The notes beneath the pieces are model-generated. The model ran no database searches. It worked only from the letters and a program-made list of their open reading frames with translations, and had not been told where the DNA came from. Of a DNA stretch of 64,000 nt, positions 34,293 to 42,934 are shown one piece after another. The DNA is from Bacteroides faecium (GTDB taxonomy: Bacteria > Bacteroidota > Bacteroidia > Bacteroidales > Bacteroidaceae). Where the stretch lies: contig NZ_CP050831.1 of assembly GCF_012113595.1 (NCBI RefSeq), positions 5,890,001 through 5,954,000 on the forward strand, written 5' to 3'. The position numbers and the translations under genes were made by a program. Within the stretch, counting starts at the first letter, position 1. The number at the start of each line of letters is the position of its first letter.

Positions 34293-34338
34293 AAACGGTG
34301 AATAATAGAGGAGATTTTCCACTTATTATTCACCGTTT
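34293..34338. terminator. Strong hairpin between convergent genes
   Basis: The 15-bp perfect stem AAACGGTGAATAATA (34293-34307) pairs with 34324-34338. It serves the small GNAT/ferredoxin pair and may also act on the opposing phosphopantetheinyl transferase gene. After it, 34358-34402 has a second inverted repeat, GGGATATTC and GAATATCCC. No gene is seen in 34284-34472. Confidence 0.75.
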
Positions 34339-34472
34339 CGTATTTTATATTACATTCGGGATATTCAGTAAATGTCCCTATTTCTTATTTTAGGAATATC
34401 CCTACATTTAAATTCCTTCTATAATCAAATGATGATATATTCAATTCATGATATAATCAGTTTATTCCATAT

Positions 34473-35105
34473 TCAATTCAACGTCCAAGTCAACACAAAG
34501 TCCGAATGGATACGATAACCGACAGTATAAAGCTTTTGCAACCCCGTCACGAACTCTTGAACTTGAAACGTCCCCTCTTCCCGAGGAATAAAATGTGTCA
34601 AACGGAGTTTACGAAGATCGGCGTCGGCATCTTCCATACGTTTAAAAACCGCTTCCTTTGCAGACCAATGCAACAACAGGCTCCAAGTTGTATCTCCCTG
34701 ATAAGCTTCCGCCTGTTCGTCAGAACGGACATAGCGGTCGGATACCCGATGGACACGTTGCCCATATTGCTCGATATCAATGCCGACAGCAGTCCGGGAA
34801 CTAAGAATCACAGCTACATATCCTTTTGTATGAGAAATGCTGATAAAAAAAGAATGGTCGGACAGATAAGGTTTGCTTTCAGAAGAGTAAGCAATCTCCT
34901 TGTCTTCCCGAAGCATTGAATACAGCAAGACACGGACAGACGTCCATTCCAATTTCCGCCGTTCGGAGACAAAGCGGCTCAGTTCCTGTTCGCAGGAGAT
35001 TCTTCTCGTCTCAGGCAGAAAAGCCAATAATGTATCCAAAGATTCTTCCATCTTCCAGACAGCCCACTGTATATCATCCGTCTTATGTTGCAGAAATAAC
35101 GCCAT
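34473..35105 (-). CDS. 4'-phosphopantetheinyl transferase (Sfp/AcpS-II type)
   Basis: This 210-residue protein moves the phosphopantetheine arm from CoA to carrier proteins. The two diagnostic motifs are present: AVGIDIEQYGQRVHRVSDRY (magnesium-binding) near residues 105-125 and LLHWSAKEAVFKRM near residues 145-160. FISISHTKGYVAVIL matches the first motif of the family. It lies downstream of gldE on the same strand with a 14-bp tandem repeat in between. The substrate carrier protein is not visible nearby. Confidence 0.9.
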   Translation of the reverse strand: MALFLQHKTDDIQWAVWKMEESLDTLLAFLPETRRISCEQELSRFVSERRKLEWTSVRVLLYSMLREDKEIAYSSESKPYLSDHSFFISISHTKGYVAVILSSRTAVGIDIEQYGQRVHRVSDRYVRSDEQAEAYQGDTTWSLLLHWSAKEAVFKRMEDADADLRKLRLTHFIPREEGTFQVQEFVTGLQKLYTVGYRIHSDFVLTWTLN

Positions 35106-35112
35106 TTTACAT

Positions 35113-35203
35113 TTGCTTGATTTAGCTTTCGTGATTTTATTTTCGTGATTCTATTTTCGTTAATCTGTTTTCTTGAATCTACTTTCATGATTCTATTTTC
35201 AAA
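35113..35203. repeat. 14-bp tandem repeat (TTTCgTGATTcTAT), six or seven copies
   Basis: The TTTC start recurs at 35127, 35141, 35155, 35169, 35183 and 35197, exactly 14 bp apart, with a weaker copy near 35113. The unit is close to TTTCGTGATTCTAT with point changes. It fills the whole spacer between gldE and the phosphopantetheinyl transferase gene. Confidence 0.85.
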
Positions 35204-35205
35204 GA

Positions 35206-36558
35206 TTATTCTTTTCCTTCCGATGCTTCCGTATCCTTAGGCAAAATCGTAAACTTGACTTTCAAAATACGGCGGCTATCCATCTCCAATACTTCAAACT
35301 CGTAATTGTGATAAGTCACTTTCTCATGCAATGCCGGGAACTCACCTTTAATCTCAAGCAGCATACCTGCTAAGGTATCGGCATCCCCCACCACTTTCTC
35401 AAACTCATCCTCATCTACTTTCGCAATCTTATAGAAATCCGTCAACTGCGTTTTCGCTTCAAATATCCAGGTATGGTCGTTCAACACAACGTATGTACGT
35501 TCTTCATCGTCATACTCATCATGAATTTCCCCCACTATTTCTTCGATAATATCTTCCATCGTCACCAGTCCGGAAGTTCCCCCAAACTCATCTACGACGA
35601 TGGCAATATGAATCTTATTCGCCTGGAAATCACGCAGCAAATCATCAATCATCTTCGTTTCAGGTACAAAATAAGCAGGACGAATCAATGACTGCCAACG
35701 AAAATTATCCCCTTTGCCCACATGAGGCAGAAGGTCTTTGATATACAGTATACCCTTTATATTATCCCGCGAACCGGCAAAGATAGGAATACGTGAATAA
35801 GCATTTTCAATGATACATTGCATCACTTCCTTGAAAGACGTACGAATATCCAAATCAACCATATCCAGACGAGAAGTCATCACTTCCTTCACGGTTTCTC
35901 CGCCAAAACGGATAATTCCTTCCAGAATATTATTTTCTTCGGTAAGCTCCGCCTTATCTGTAAGTTCCAGCGCATGAGACAGTTCATCAACAGAAATATT
36001 ATGGCTTTTCTTGGCAAAATGCTTGTTCAGAAAAGTAGTAGAGCCCACCAGGACAGTAGCTATCGGATAAAATATTTTTTCCAAGTAATAAATAGCCGGT
36101 GCGGAGAAACGGCAAAAAGCCAATGTCTTCTGCGCTGAATAAATCTTCGGCATGATTTCGCCGAACAGGAGCAACAGAAAAGTAAGTATCACAGTCAGTA
36201 TCAGGAACTCTGCCAATGGGGAATGAAATACAAAGACATTCATAAAGAAGAAGTTGCAGAGCATGATAATGGTTACGTTCACAAAATTATTAGTAATCAA
36301 TATCGTCGCCAGAAGACGTTCGGAATTACCAAGAAGGGCACTTATTTTATCATCGGAAGGATGATTTCGTTCATCAATATCATTCCGGTCTGAAGGAGAA
36401 AGCGAGAAAAAAGCGATTTCAGAAGCCGAAGCAAAACCGGAAGCAAGCAGGAGTACACCTGCCAGTACTATGGCGATAATAGCAGAGATAGAAGGAGTGT
36501 TTACGGTAATACCGTTGAAAATATCAGCCAATTGGCTTAAATAACCATCTGAGTCCAA
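35206..36558 (-). CDS. gldE: GldE-like CNNM/CBS-domain membrane protein
   Basis: This 450-residue protein has a CNNM/DUF21 membrane domain (helices at about 22-45, 85-110, 115-140 and 150-165), a pair of CBS domains (about 210-340; SRIPIFAGSRDNIKGILYIKDL and IHIAIVVDEFGGTSGLVTMEDIIEEIVGEIHDEYD) and a C-terminal CorC/HlyC domain. Such proteins are linked to divalent cation handling; the name GldE comes from gliding motility in relatives, which Bacteroides lack. The gene order mutY-ssb-gldE is conserved in the phylum. The best start is TTG at 36556-36558. Confidence 0.88.
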   Translation of the reverse strand: MDSDGYLSQLADIFNGITVNTPSISAIIAIVLAGVLLLASGFASASEIAFFSLSPSDRNDIDERNHPSDDKISALLGNSERLLATILITNNFVNVTIIMLCNFFFMNVFVFHSPLAEFLILTVILTFLLLLFGEIMPKIYSAQKTLAFCRFSAPAIYYLEKIFYPIATVLVGSTTFLNKHFAKKSHNISVDELSHALELTDKAELTEENNILEGIIRFGGETVKEVMTSRLDMVDLDIRTSFKEVMQCIIENAYSRIPIFAGSRDNIKGILYIKDLLPHVGKGDNFRWQSLIRPAYFVPETKMIDDLLRDFQANKIHIAIVVDEFGGTSGLVTMEDIIEEIVGEIHDEYDDEERTYVVLNDHTWIFEAKTQLTDFYKIAKVDEDEFEKVVGDADTLAGMLLEIKGEFPALHEKVTYHNYEFEVLEMDSRRILKVKFTILPKDTEASEGKE

Positions 36559-36589
36559 AGAGTATATATTTTAGTTTTACAAAAGACAA

Positions 36590-36623
36590 TGTGCCAATCT
36601 GCTCGCGAAAACCTATTGGCACA
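36590..36623. repeat. Inverted repeat TGTGCCAAT/ATTGGCACA
   Basis: Perfect 9-bp arms (36590-36598 and 36615-36623) with a 16-nt loop lie between the ssb stop and the gldE start. There is no T-run, so it may be an mRNA processing or stabilising hairpin. Confidence 0.6.
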
Positions 36624-36634
36624 CTATCACATTA

Positions 36635-37102
36635 CTAGAACGGCAAGTCATCTGCCGGATTATCTTGTACAGGCTGCGCTTGCGTCTGCTGCGGCTGTTG
36701 CTGTTGCATTTGCTGTGGCTGACCGACGGCAGGTTGCTGTGCAGAAGCAGCAGCTCCCGGATTAGCACCTTTCGGAGACAGCATTTCCATATTATCCACA
36801 TAAATTTCGGTGACATAGCGCGTGGCACCTGCCTGGTCGGTGTAAGAACGTGTCCTTATCTTTCCTTCCAAATACAATTTGTCACCTTTGTGCACATATT
36901 TATCTACGATTTCAGCCAGTCGATTGGATGCAACGATATTATGCCACTCCGTTCTGTCGGGAATCTGGGTTCCATTAGCCAACGTGTAGCCACGTTCTGT
37001 CGTAGCTAACGAGAAAGTTGCCACAGCCGAACCTGCATCAAAATATTTCACCCGTGGATCTTGTCCCACGTTTCCTAACAATATCACTTTATTTACTGAC
37101 AT
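36635..37102 (-). CDS. ssb: Single-stranded DNA-binding protein
   Basis: From the ATG at 37102 the protein is 155 residues. MSVNKVILLGNVGQDPRVKY starts the OB fold, with EWHNIVASNRLAEIVDKYVHKGDKLYLEGKIRTRSY covering the DNA-binding strands. The C-terminal third is Q/A/P-rich linker and the end is the acidic-hydrophobic tail PADDLPF that recruits repair partners. The frame runs 24 residues further upstream, but the conserved start argues for 37102. mutY lies 88 bp upstream on the same strand. Confidence 0.95.
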   Translation of the reverse strand: MSVNKVILLGNVGQDPRVKYFDAGSAVATFSLATTERGYTLANGTQIPDRTEWHNIVASNRLAEIVDKYVHKGDKLYLEGKIRTRSYTDQAGATRYVTEIYVDNMEMLSPKGANPGAAASAQQPAVGQPQQMQQQQPQQTQAQPVQDNPADDLPF

Positions 37103-37189
37103 ATATGTATCAAGTTTATAATTCTTAAATTCAAATCTGCTGCCAAAATTAAACAGAATAACAATAGGATGCAAGAATTGTTGTAACTT

Positions 37190-38239
37190 TTATTTCGAAT
37201 CAATATACTTCTCAATAAAAGCGTGCACCAACCTTGAAACAGCATATTGCTCCAATTCTTCCGCCTTTATTTTCTGAAACTGACCGAAAGAAGCCGTTTC
37301 TCCGGGCAATGTCACTTCATAGAAATTAGCATAAATCACCCGATGGGACAATACATGCTTCACTTCCCTACACACCGAACGGACTACCGGCTGCTCACCC
37401 GGAGCAAAAAGCGCCTGAAACTCAGGCAAAGCTAAAAATTCTTCTTCCGGCACAGCAACCGGAGTTTCTATCAAAGGCAGTTCAAAAAGATTTTTCCAAA
37501 TATCATCCGCCGTCCGCTTACTTATAAAGGTATGCGCGCCCGCACGTACATAAATATAATTAAAATAACGGTTCGTCGTTTTCGTCTTATGCTGCTTCAC
37601 CGGCAGTTTGCCGACCAGCCCTTTCGCAAGAGCCGAACAACCATCCGCCAACGGGCAAAACAAACAATCAGGCGACTGCGGAGTACACTGAATCGCCCCG
37701 AAATCCATAATCCCCTGATTATAAAGAGCCGGTTGCTTCCTGTCCAACATCTCGTCCGCCAAAACCGCAAAGAGCTTCTTCCCCTCTGTCGAATCAATCG
37801 GCGTGTCAATGCCGAAATAACGTGAAAGCACACGATATACATTTCCGTCCACCACCGCATAAGGCATACCATAAGCAAACGAGCAGACAGCCGCCGCAGT
37901 ATACTCCCCTACTCCTTTCAGAGCCAGCACTTCCGGATACGTTTTCGGGAAAACCCCATCCATGCTTTTTGCGGCAGCATGAAGATTACGGGCACGTGAA
38001 TAATAACCCAATCCCTGCCAATATTTCATCACCTCATCCTCTTCCGCGTCCGCCAATGTCCGCACATCGGGAAAACGCTCGACGAAACGAAGAAAATAAT
38101 CATATCCCTGCACCACACGCGTCTGCTGAAGGATAATTTCCGAAATCCATATCAGATATGGGTCGGAAGACTCCCTCCAGGGCAATTCACGTTTATTCTC
38201 CTCATACCACTTTATAATTGCTTCAGTAAACTCATTCAT
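37190..38239 (-). CDS. mutY: A/G-specific adenine DNA glycosylase
   Basis: This 349-residue repair enzyme removes adenine mispaired with 8-oxoguanine. ELPWRESSDPYLIWISEIILQQTRV opens the catalytic domain, LKGVGEYTAAAVCSFAYG is the helix-hairpin-helix with the catalytic aspartate in VVDGNV just after it, and CTPQSPDCLFCPLADGC has the C-x6-C-x2-C-x5-C pattern of the 4Fe-4S cluster. The C-terminal NUDIX-like domain (about 225-349) recognises 8-oxoguanine. It starts 88 bp upstream of ssb. Confidence 0.95.
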   Translation of the reverse strand: MNEFTEAIIKWYEENKRELPWRESSDPYLIWISEIILQQTRVVQGYDYFLRFVERFPDVRTLADAEEDEVMKYWQGLGYYSRARNLHAAAKSMDGVFPKTYPEVLALKGVGEYTAAAVCSFAYGMPYAVVDGNVYRVLSRYFGIDTPIDSTEGKKLFAVLADEMLDRKQPALYNQGIMDFGAIQCTPQSPDCLFCPLADGCSALAKGLVGKLPVKQHKTKTTNRYFNYIYVRAGAHTFISKRTADDIWKNLFELPLIETPVAVPEEEFLALPEFQALFAPGEQPVVRSVCREVKHVLSHRVIYANFYEVTLPGETASFGQFQKIKAEELEQYAVSRLVHAFIEKYIDSK

Positions 38240-38391
38240 AAGACCATTCTTAACGTATCATCTAACATTTATCTTGTATATGCTGTTCAAAAGCCACACA
38301 AAAGTAACTCTTTTGGCTCTAAGAAAACCCAACGCCACCATTTTTTTAGAAAAATGTGCATAATATATTTTTTTAGGAGCTTAAAAAGCTA

Positions 38392-38399
38392 TATATTTG
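38392..38399 (+). promoter_or_regulatory. Bacteroides -7 element for the HU gene (TATATTTG)
   Basis: TATATTTG is a perfect TAnnTTTG, 54 bp upstream of the ATG. TTTT at about the -33 position could be a weak first element. The surrounding leader is very A/T-rich. Confidence 0.55.
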
Positions 38400-38453
38400 C
38401 AGTCCAAAAAATTAGCAATAACATAATAGTAATAATATTTTTTTTAAGGAAAA

Positions 38454-38729
38454 ATGACTAAAGCAGATATTGTAAACGAGATTACAAAGAAAACTGGAAT
38501 TGACAAGCAGACAGTTCTTACAACAGTAGAAGCATTCATGAACGCTGTAAAAGATTCATTGTCTAACGACGATAATGTGTACTTACGTGGATTTGGTAGT
38601 TTTGTAGTGAAGAAAAGAGCACAGAAGACCGCTCGTAATATTTCTAAGAATACTACGATTATCATCCCTGAGCACAACATTCCGGCTTTCAAACCGGCTA
38701 AGACATTTACAATTTCAGTAAAGAAATAA
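38454..38729 (+). CDS. HU/IHF-family DNA-binding protein
   Basis: This 91-residue protein has the HU fold. TKADIVNEITKKTGIDKQTV and the helix FMNAVKDSLSNDDNVYLRGFGSFVVKKR are followed by the beta-arm containing the conserved P (TTIIIPEHNIPAFKPAKTF). It bends DNA and compacts the nucleoid. A very lysine-rich 30-residue peptide gene follows 34 bp later. Confidence 0.95.
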   Translation: MTKADIVNEITKKTGIDKQTVLTTVEAFMNAVKDSLSNDDNVYLRGFGSFVVKKRAQKTARNISKNTTIIIPEHNIPAFKPAKTFTISVKK

Positions 38730-38763
38730 TAAACAAGAGTATTAACCCATAAAATGTGAAGCT

Positions 38764-38856
38764 ATGCCAAGCGGAAAAAAGAAAAAAAGACATAAAATGT
38801 CTACGCACAAGCGTAAAAAAAGACTAAGAAAGAACAGACATAAAAGCAAAAAATAA
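38764..38856 (+). CDS. 30-residue AURKAIP1/COX24-type basic peptide
   Basis: The frame reads MPSGKKKKRHKMSTHKRKKR and ends KSKK, with more than half K or R. It matches the short bacterial AURKAIP1/COX24 (DUF1713) proteins that are linked to the small ribosomal subunit in this phylum. Its place between HU and RNase G, followed by a terminator, fits a translated small gene. It is easy to miss because of its size. Confidence 0.85.
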   Translation: MPSGKKKKRHKMSTHKRKKRLRKNRHKSKK

Positions 38857-38882
38857 TTTTTAAGTCTGGATCACACAGAAAT

Positions 38883-38931
38883 AAAGAACAAACTTGCGAA
38901 GCTCTATGTCTTTCAAGTTTGTTCTTTGTTT
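38883..38931 (+). terminator. Hairpin terminator after the HU unit
   Basis: AAAGAACAAACTTG (38883-38896) pairs with CAAGTTTGTTCTTT (38914-38927), followed by GTTT. The T-run is short. Confidence 0.7.
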
Positions 38932-39013
38932 AAGTAGCTAACCCAAAATGAACAATTTGTCAAAAAAGTTGTTCATATAAATGAGATTCAATCAATAATA
39001 AGGAAACAAAACA

Positions 39014-40588
39014 GTGACAAGTGAACTAGTAGTTGACGTACAGCCCAAAGAGGTATCCATCGCCCTTCTCGAAGACAAGAGCCTGGTGGAACTTCAAAGC
39101 GAAGGAAGAAACATCTCCTTTTCTGTGGGCAATATGTATTTGGGACGTATCAAGAAATTGATGCCGGGACTGAATGCATGCTTTGTAGACGTCGGTTACG
39201 AGAAAGACGCTTTCCTTCATTATCTTGACCTGGGTCCTCAATTTAACTCACTCGAAAAGTTTGTAAAGCAGACTTTAAGCGACAAAAAGAAGCTGGCCTC
39301 CATCAGCAAAGCAACCCTGCTTCCCGACCTCGACAAGGATGGAACTGTATCCAACACACTCAAGGTGGGACAAGAAGTAGTGGTGCAAATCGTAAAGGAA
39401 CCTATCTCCACGAAGGGACCGCGACTGACGTCCGAAATTTCGTTTGCCGGACGCTATCTCGTACTGATCCCTTTCAATGACAAGGTTTCCGTATCACAAA
39501 AAATTAAATCGAGCGAAGAACGCGCCCGCCTGAAACAACTGCTGATGAGCATCAAGCCGAAAAACTTCGGTGTCATCGTCCGCACGGTAGCCGAAGGCAA
39601 ACGCGTAGCCGAACTCGACGGAGAGCTTAAAGTCCTGATCAAGCATTGGGAAGATGCGATGGCAAAAGTACAGAAAGCCACCAAGTATCCGACGTTGATT
39701 TATGAAGAGACCAGTCGTGCCGTAGGTTTGTTGCGCGACCTCTTCAACCCATCTTTTGAGAATATTCACGTCAACGACGAGGCTGTGTACAATGAAATCA
39801 AAGACTACGTATCACTGATTGCGCCCGACCGGGCTAACATCGTGAAACTGTACAAAGGCCAGCTTCCCATTTACGACAATTTCGGTATCACCAAGCAGAT
39901 TAAATCCTCGTTTGGTAAAACTATCTCTTACAAGAGTGGTGCCTATCTGATTATTGAGCATACTGAGGCGCTTCACGTAGTAGACGTGAACAGCGGAAAC
40001 CGCACCAAAAATGCCAACGGACAGGAAGGTAACGCACTCGAAGTGAATCTGGGAGCCGCCGACGAACTGGCGCGCCAACTGCGATTAAGGGATATGGGTG
40101 GTATCATCGTCGTGGACTTCATCGACATGAATGAAGCCGAAAACCGTCAGAAGCTTTATGAACGCATGTGTGCCAACATGCAGAAAGACAGGGCACGGCA
40201 TAATATTCTGCCGCTCAGCAAATTCGGGCTGATGCAGATTACGCGCCAACGTGTGCGTCCGGCAATGGACGTCAACACGACCGAAATCTGCCCCACCTGC
40301 TTCGGCAAAGGCACTATCAAGTCGTCCATTCTCTTTACGGACACTTTGGAGAGTAAAATTGATTATCTGGTCAATAAACTGAAGGTTAAGAAATTCTCGT
40401 TACACGTCCATCCGTATGTGGCCGCTTACATCAACCAGGGACTCGTTTCCCTGAAACGGAAGTGGCAGATGAAATACGGATTCGGTATCAAGATTATTCC
40501 AAGTCAGAAACTCGCATTCCTGCAATATGTGTTCTATGATACACATGGAGAGGAAATCGATATGAAGGAAGAATTCGAAATCAAATAG
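39014..40588 (+). CDS. rng: Ribonuclease G/E family endoribonuclease
   Basis: This 524-residue protein has an N-terminal S1-like domain (about 35-130; GNMYLGRIKKLMPGLNACFVDVGYEKDAFLH). The catalytic part carries VDVNSGN and GGIIVVDFIDM with the metal-binding aspartates, and CPTCFGKG holds the zinc-link cysteines. The start is GTG at 39014, behind AGGAAAC. It lacks the long C-terminal scaffold of E. coli RNase E. The enzyme processes rRNA and mRNA. Confidence 0.94.
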   Translation: MTSELVVDVQPKEVSIALLEDKSLVELQSEGRNISFSVGNMYLGRIKKLMPGLNACFVDVGYEKDAFLHYLDLGPQFNSLEKFVKQTLSDKKKLASISKATLLPDLDKDGTVSNTLKVGQEVVVQIVKEPISTKGPRLTSEISFAGRYLVLIPFNDKVSVSQKIKSSEERARLKQLLMSIKPKNFGVIVRTVAEGKRVAELDGELKVLIKHWEDAMAKVQKATKYPTLIYEETSRAVGLLRDLFNPSFENIHVNDEAVYNEIKDYVSLIAPDRANIVKLYKGQLPIYDNFGITKQIKSSFGKTISYKSGAYLIIEHTEALHVVDVNSGNRTKNANGQEGNALEVNLGAADELARQLRLRDMGGIIVVDFIDMNEAENRQKLYERMCANMQKDRARHNILPLSKFGLMQITRQRVRPAMDVNTTEICPTCFGKGTIKSSILFTDTLESKIDYLVNKLKVKKFSLHVHPYVAAYINQGLVSLKRKWQMKYGFGIKIIPSQKLAFLQYVFYDTHGEEIDMKEEFEIK

Positions 40589-40630
40589 ACAGAAAAGGCG
40601 GCTCGTTGCAACGGGTCGCCTTTTCTGTCT
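40587..40630 (+). terminator. Rho-independent terminator of rng
   Basis: AGACAGAAAAGGCG (40587-40600) pairs with CGCCTTTTCTGTCT (40617-40630), a 14-bp stem that overlaps the rng stop codon. It may work in both directions. Confidence 0.8.
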
Positions 40631-40632
40631 AT

Positions 40633-40788
40633 TTACTCTTCTTTCAAATCATAATAATACAAACGAGTATGTTCATCATCATCTTCTGGCAGTAATGGGC
40701 TAAAATGGTTCTTTTCATAAAACGGAATAGCGTTCAGATATGCATCTACCGTTATAAAGCGACACCCAGTTTTATTGTTTTCAATAAA
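40633..40788 (-). pseudogene. C-terminal third of a GNAT acetyltransferase (51 codons, start lost)
   Basis: The minus strand encodes NKTGCRFITVDAYLNAIPFY then EKNHFSPLLPEDDDEHTRLY and a stop. TGCRFITVDAYxxAxxFYEKNxF is the C-terminal motif of the large Bacteroides GNAT family that begins with FxCGDxDLNDF. An in-frame TAA lies just upstream, and the acetyl-CoA loop is absent. The matching N-terminal piece lies at 42935-43054 on the same strand. Confidence 0.75.
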
Positions 40789-40826
40789 TTACTTCTTATT
40801 GTTTTTAGCTATCTACCAAACTCTCT

Positions 40827-40955
40827 GTTCAAGCCGCTCATCCTTGTTCAATTAAACTCTCCGTTCAATCGGATTTGTACTCGTTTCCTGTTCAAGATGC
40901 ACGTAAAAAGCAAGCGGATTACAAATCCTGATACGAAAAACCAGCGAATTATAAA
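40827..40955. repeat. GTTCAA word cluster and AGCGnATTAnAAATCC repeat
   Basis: GTTCAA recurs at 40827, 40846, 40863 and 40890, with CTCTcyGTTCAAT contexts in two copies. Further on, AGCGGATTACAAATCC (40912) and AGCGAATTATAAATCC (40942) form a direct repeat. Spacing is irregular. No gene was found in 40789-41004. Confidence 0.5.
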
Positions 40956-41004
40956 TCCGCTGGGACGGGGGGATACGGGGGAAGCAATAATATATATTTC
41001 AATT

Positions 41005-41139
41005 CGTTTTTCATACTTCGGAATGTTGACTATTAGCGGCATTAAATATGGTCAGACATTATTGACTATACCCAACCAAGTAGTACGTGAACAACTACAC
41101 AGCTACTTGTTGGAACAACGACTTTGCACAAAATCGTAG
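41005..41139 (+). pseudogene. Fragment of a second AAA-ATPase/PD-(D/E)XK-family gene
   Basis: This frame reads RFSYFGMLTISGIKYGQTLL then TIPNQVVREQLHSYLLEQ and stops soon after. The same family normally has a YFGMLTIxG...LxIPNxVVREQxxxYLLE segment just before its nuclease domain. It lies 46 bp from the intact family member (41185-42744), in the opposite orientation. Neither end of the gene remains. Confidence 0.65.
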
Positions 41140-41184
41140 TTGTCTATCAGGGGATGAAAATGGTGGTATGTGAAGAAGCTTAAA

Positions 41185-42744
41185 TTATCTATTTTCCTCC
41201 ACTATCCACTTTTCAATATTGCGGGTTTCCGCACTGAAGTTTACTCCTATTTTAAAGAGTTTACGTTCATCCATTTCGAAAGGAAGGGCGTAATGCTTGT
41301 CGTTAATCTGCTGCAAAGCCTCTTCGGCCGTGCTGTTCAGCTTAAATTCCATTATATAGATGAATTTATCAGTCTGCAGGACGAGGTCGATACGTCCGTC
41401 ACTCGTCTTATATTCCACGTTGACGTAGAAGCCGACCAGTTTAAAAACGATGAAAAGCACGTTTTCGTAATGCAGTTCCTGGTCACGAATCACTTCGTAA
41501 GTAGTGTCCGCAAAGAAACTCCGCAAGCGACGGAAGAAAGAATCATAATCACCGGAACGCACCTCACGGACAAACTTCTGAATCTCAAAAGGGGATTCCA
41601 CCTTATTCACATTCGCATAAAAAGGAAGTAGGAAACGGATAAATCCCTCTTCCACTTCACGATTTGGGAAACCTAAACGATACATTCCAAATTCTTCATC
41701 ATACCCCTTGATGGTGAGGTATCCACTCTGATAAATCACAGGAATGGGATTAGTAGATTCTGAGTCTATACTGTTCAGAACCTGGGCATCAGTTTCCTCG
41801 TGCGTCATTCGTTCCAAGTCATAATGATGTTTTTTTAGTAACTTCACCAGATAGGTAGGCGTACCCGTCTCAAACCAATAGCTGCCGAATTCCTTGCGTT
41901 TGAAAGCGTTAAGCAGACTGAACGGATTGTACATGCCGATTGAATTGTGCGTAAAATGATAGCCGTCATAGCACTCTCTCAGTTCTTCACAAAGCTTGTC
42001 ATACGTCATACCTCGCGCTGCAGCAAATTCATGGAGTTCTGTTTCCAGATTTTCGTGAATTTCACGCTCGCTGACACCACATATTTCGATATACTCATTC
42101 CACATTGAAATATCATCCAGATTGTTCAAGTCACTGAATACACTGACTTTGCCAAACTTTGTCACGCCAGTAAGGAATGCAAACTTAATGCAACCGTCCA
42201 TTGTTTTGAGCGCTCCATAGAACGGTTTCAAGGTGTTTCGGAATTGTTTTTGAAGTTCCTCATTACCAATGGCTTGTAACATAGGTTTGTCATATTCGTC
42301 GACCAAGATGACCACACGTTGCCCTACCAATTTGCAGGCACGCTCTATGATACCGGCGAAACGCAAGGAAAACGAACGTTCGGACGGCTCGGCACCGTAA
42401 AGTTTCTCCCACGCTGTCAGCGATTTATCAAGTATATTATCCAGACTTTCCAGTGTGTCATACTTCTCGATATTAAGGTCGAGATGCAATATAGGATATT
42501 TAATCCAGTCTTTTTCCAACTTTTCTACTGCCAAGCCAGTAAACAATTCCTTCTTTCCTTGAAAGTAAGCTTCTAAGGTAGAGATGAGCAGACTCTTTCC
42601 GAAACGGCGCGGACGACTCAAAAAATAATAACTTCCCGTCTTGACCATTTGATACATCAATGCAGTTTTATCAAAATAGAAATAACCGTCATTACGAATC
42701 TTTTCAAAACTCTGAATACCGATAGGATAAATTTTATTGCTCAT
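41185..42744 (-). CDS. AAA-ATPase-like protein with C-terminal PD-(D/E)XK nuclease domain (DUF1703/PDDEXK_9)
   Basis: This 519-residue protein belongs to a family that is highly multiplied in Bacteroidetes. The N-terminal AAA-like domain has IYPIGIQSFEKIRNDGYFYFDKT, a Walker-A-like RPRRFGKS at 44-51, a Walker-B-like VVILVDEYDKP at 144-154, and TGVTKF near 192-197. The C-terminal domain has D453, E466 and K468 in GRIDLVLQ and IMEFKLN, the nuclease signature. All key residues are present, so it is probably active. Its cellular role is unknown. It lies exactly between the two halves of a broken acetyltransferase gene, so it appears to have been inserted here. Confidence 0.9.
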   Translation of the reverse strand: MSNKIYPIGIQSFEKIRNDGYFYFDKTALMYQMVKTGSYYFLSRPRRFGKSLLISTLEAYFQGKKELFTGLAVEKLEKDWIKYPILHLDLNIEKYDTLESLDNILDKSLTAWEKLYGAEPSERSFSLRFAGIIERACKLVGQRVVILVDEYDKPMLQAIGNEELQKQFRNTLKPFYGALKTMDGCIKFAFLTGVTKFGKVSVFSDLNNLDDISMWNEYIEICGVSEREIHENLETELHEFAAARGMTYDKLCEELRECYDGYHFTHNSIGMYNPFSLLNAFKRKEFGSYWFETGTPTYLVKLLKKHHYDLERMTHEETDAQVLNSIDSESTNPIPVIYQSGYLTIKGYDEEFGMYRLGFPNREVEEGFIRFLLPFYANVNKVESPFEIQKFVREVRSGDYDSFFRRLRSFFADTTYEVIRDQELHYENVLFIVFKLVGFYVNVEYKTSDGRIDLVLQTDKFIYIMEFKLNSTAEEALQQINDKHYALPFEMDERKLFKIGVNFSAETRNIEKWIVEENR

Positions 42745-42780
42745 ACTCTCTGCTTTTATAAAAAATGCGCTTTCTTATTG

Positions 42781-42788
42781 CAAAGATA
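42781..42788 (-). promoter_or_regulatory. Bacteroides -7 element for the AAA/PD-(D/E)XK gene
   Basis: The minus strand reads TATCTTTG, 37 bp upstream of the ATG at 42744. The element travels with the gene since it lies inside the region between the acetyltransferase halves. Confidence 0.55.
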
Positions 42789-42934
42789 CTGATTTTAGTA
42801 GATTTCTCTGCCATAGCAAGTTAAAAGAAAAACATTTCACCTACAATAAAAGTTTCACAACCACTTTCTGTTTTAGCACTACTACGACGAGAATTACAGA
42901 AGCTGATACGAAAGAGGGCGGACAGTAATGGGCT

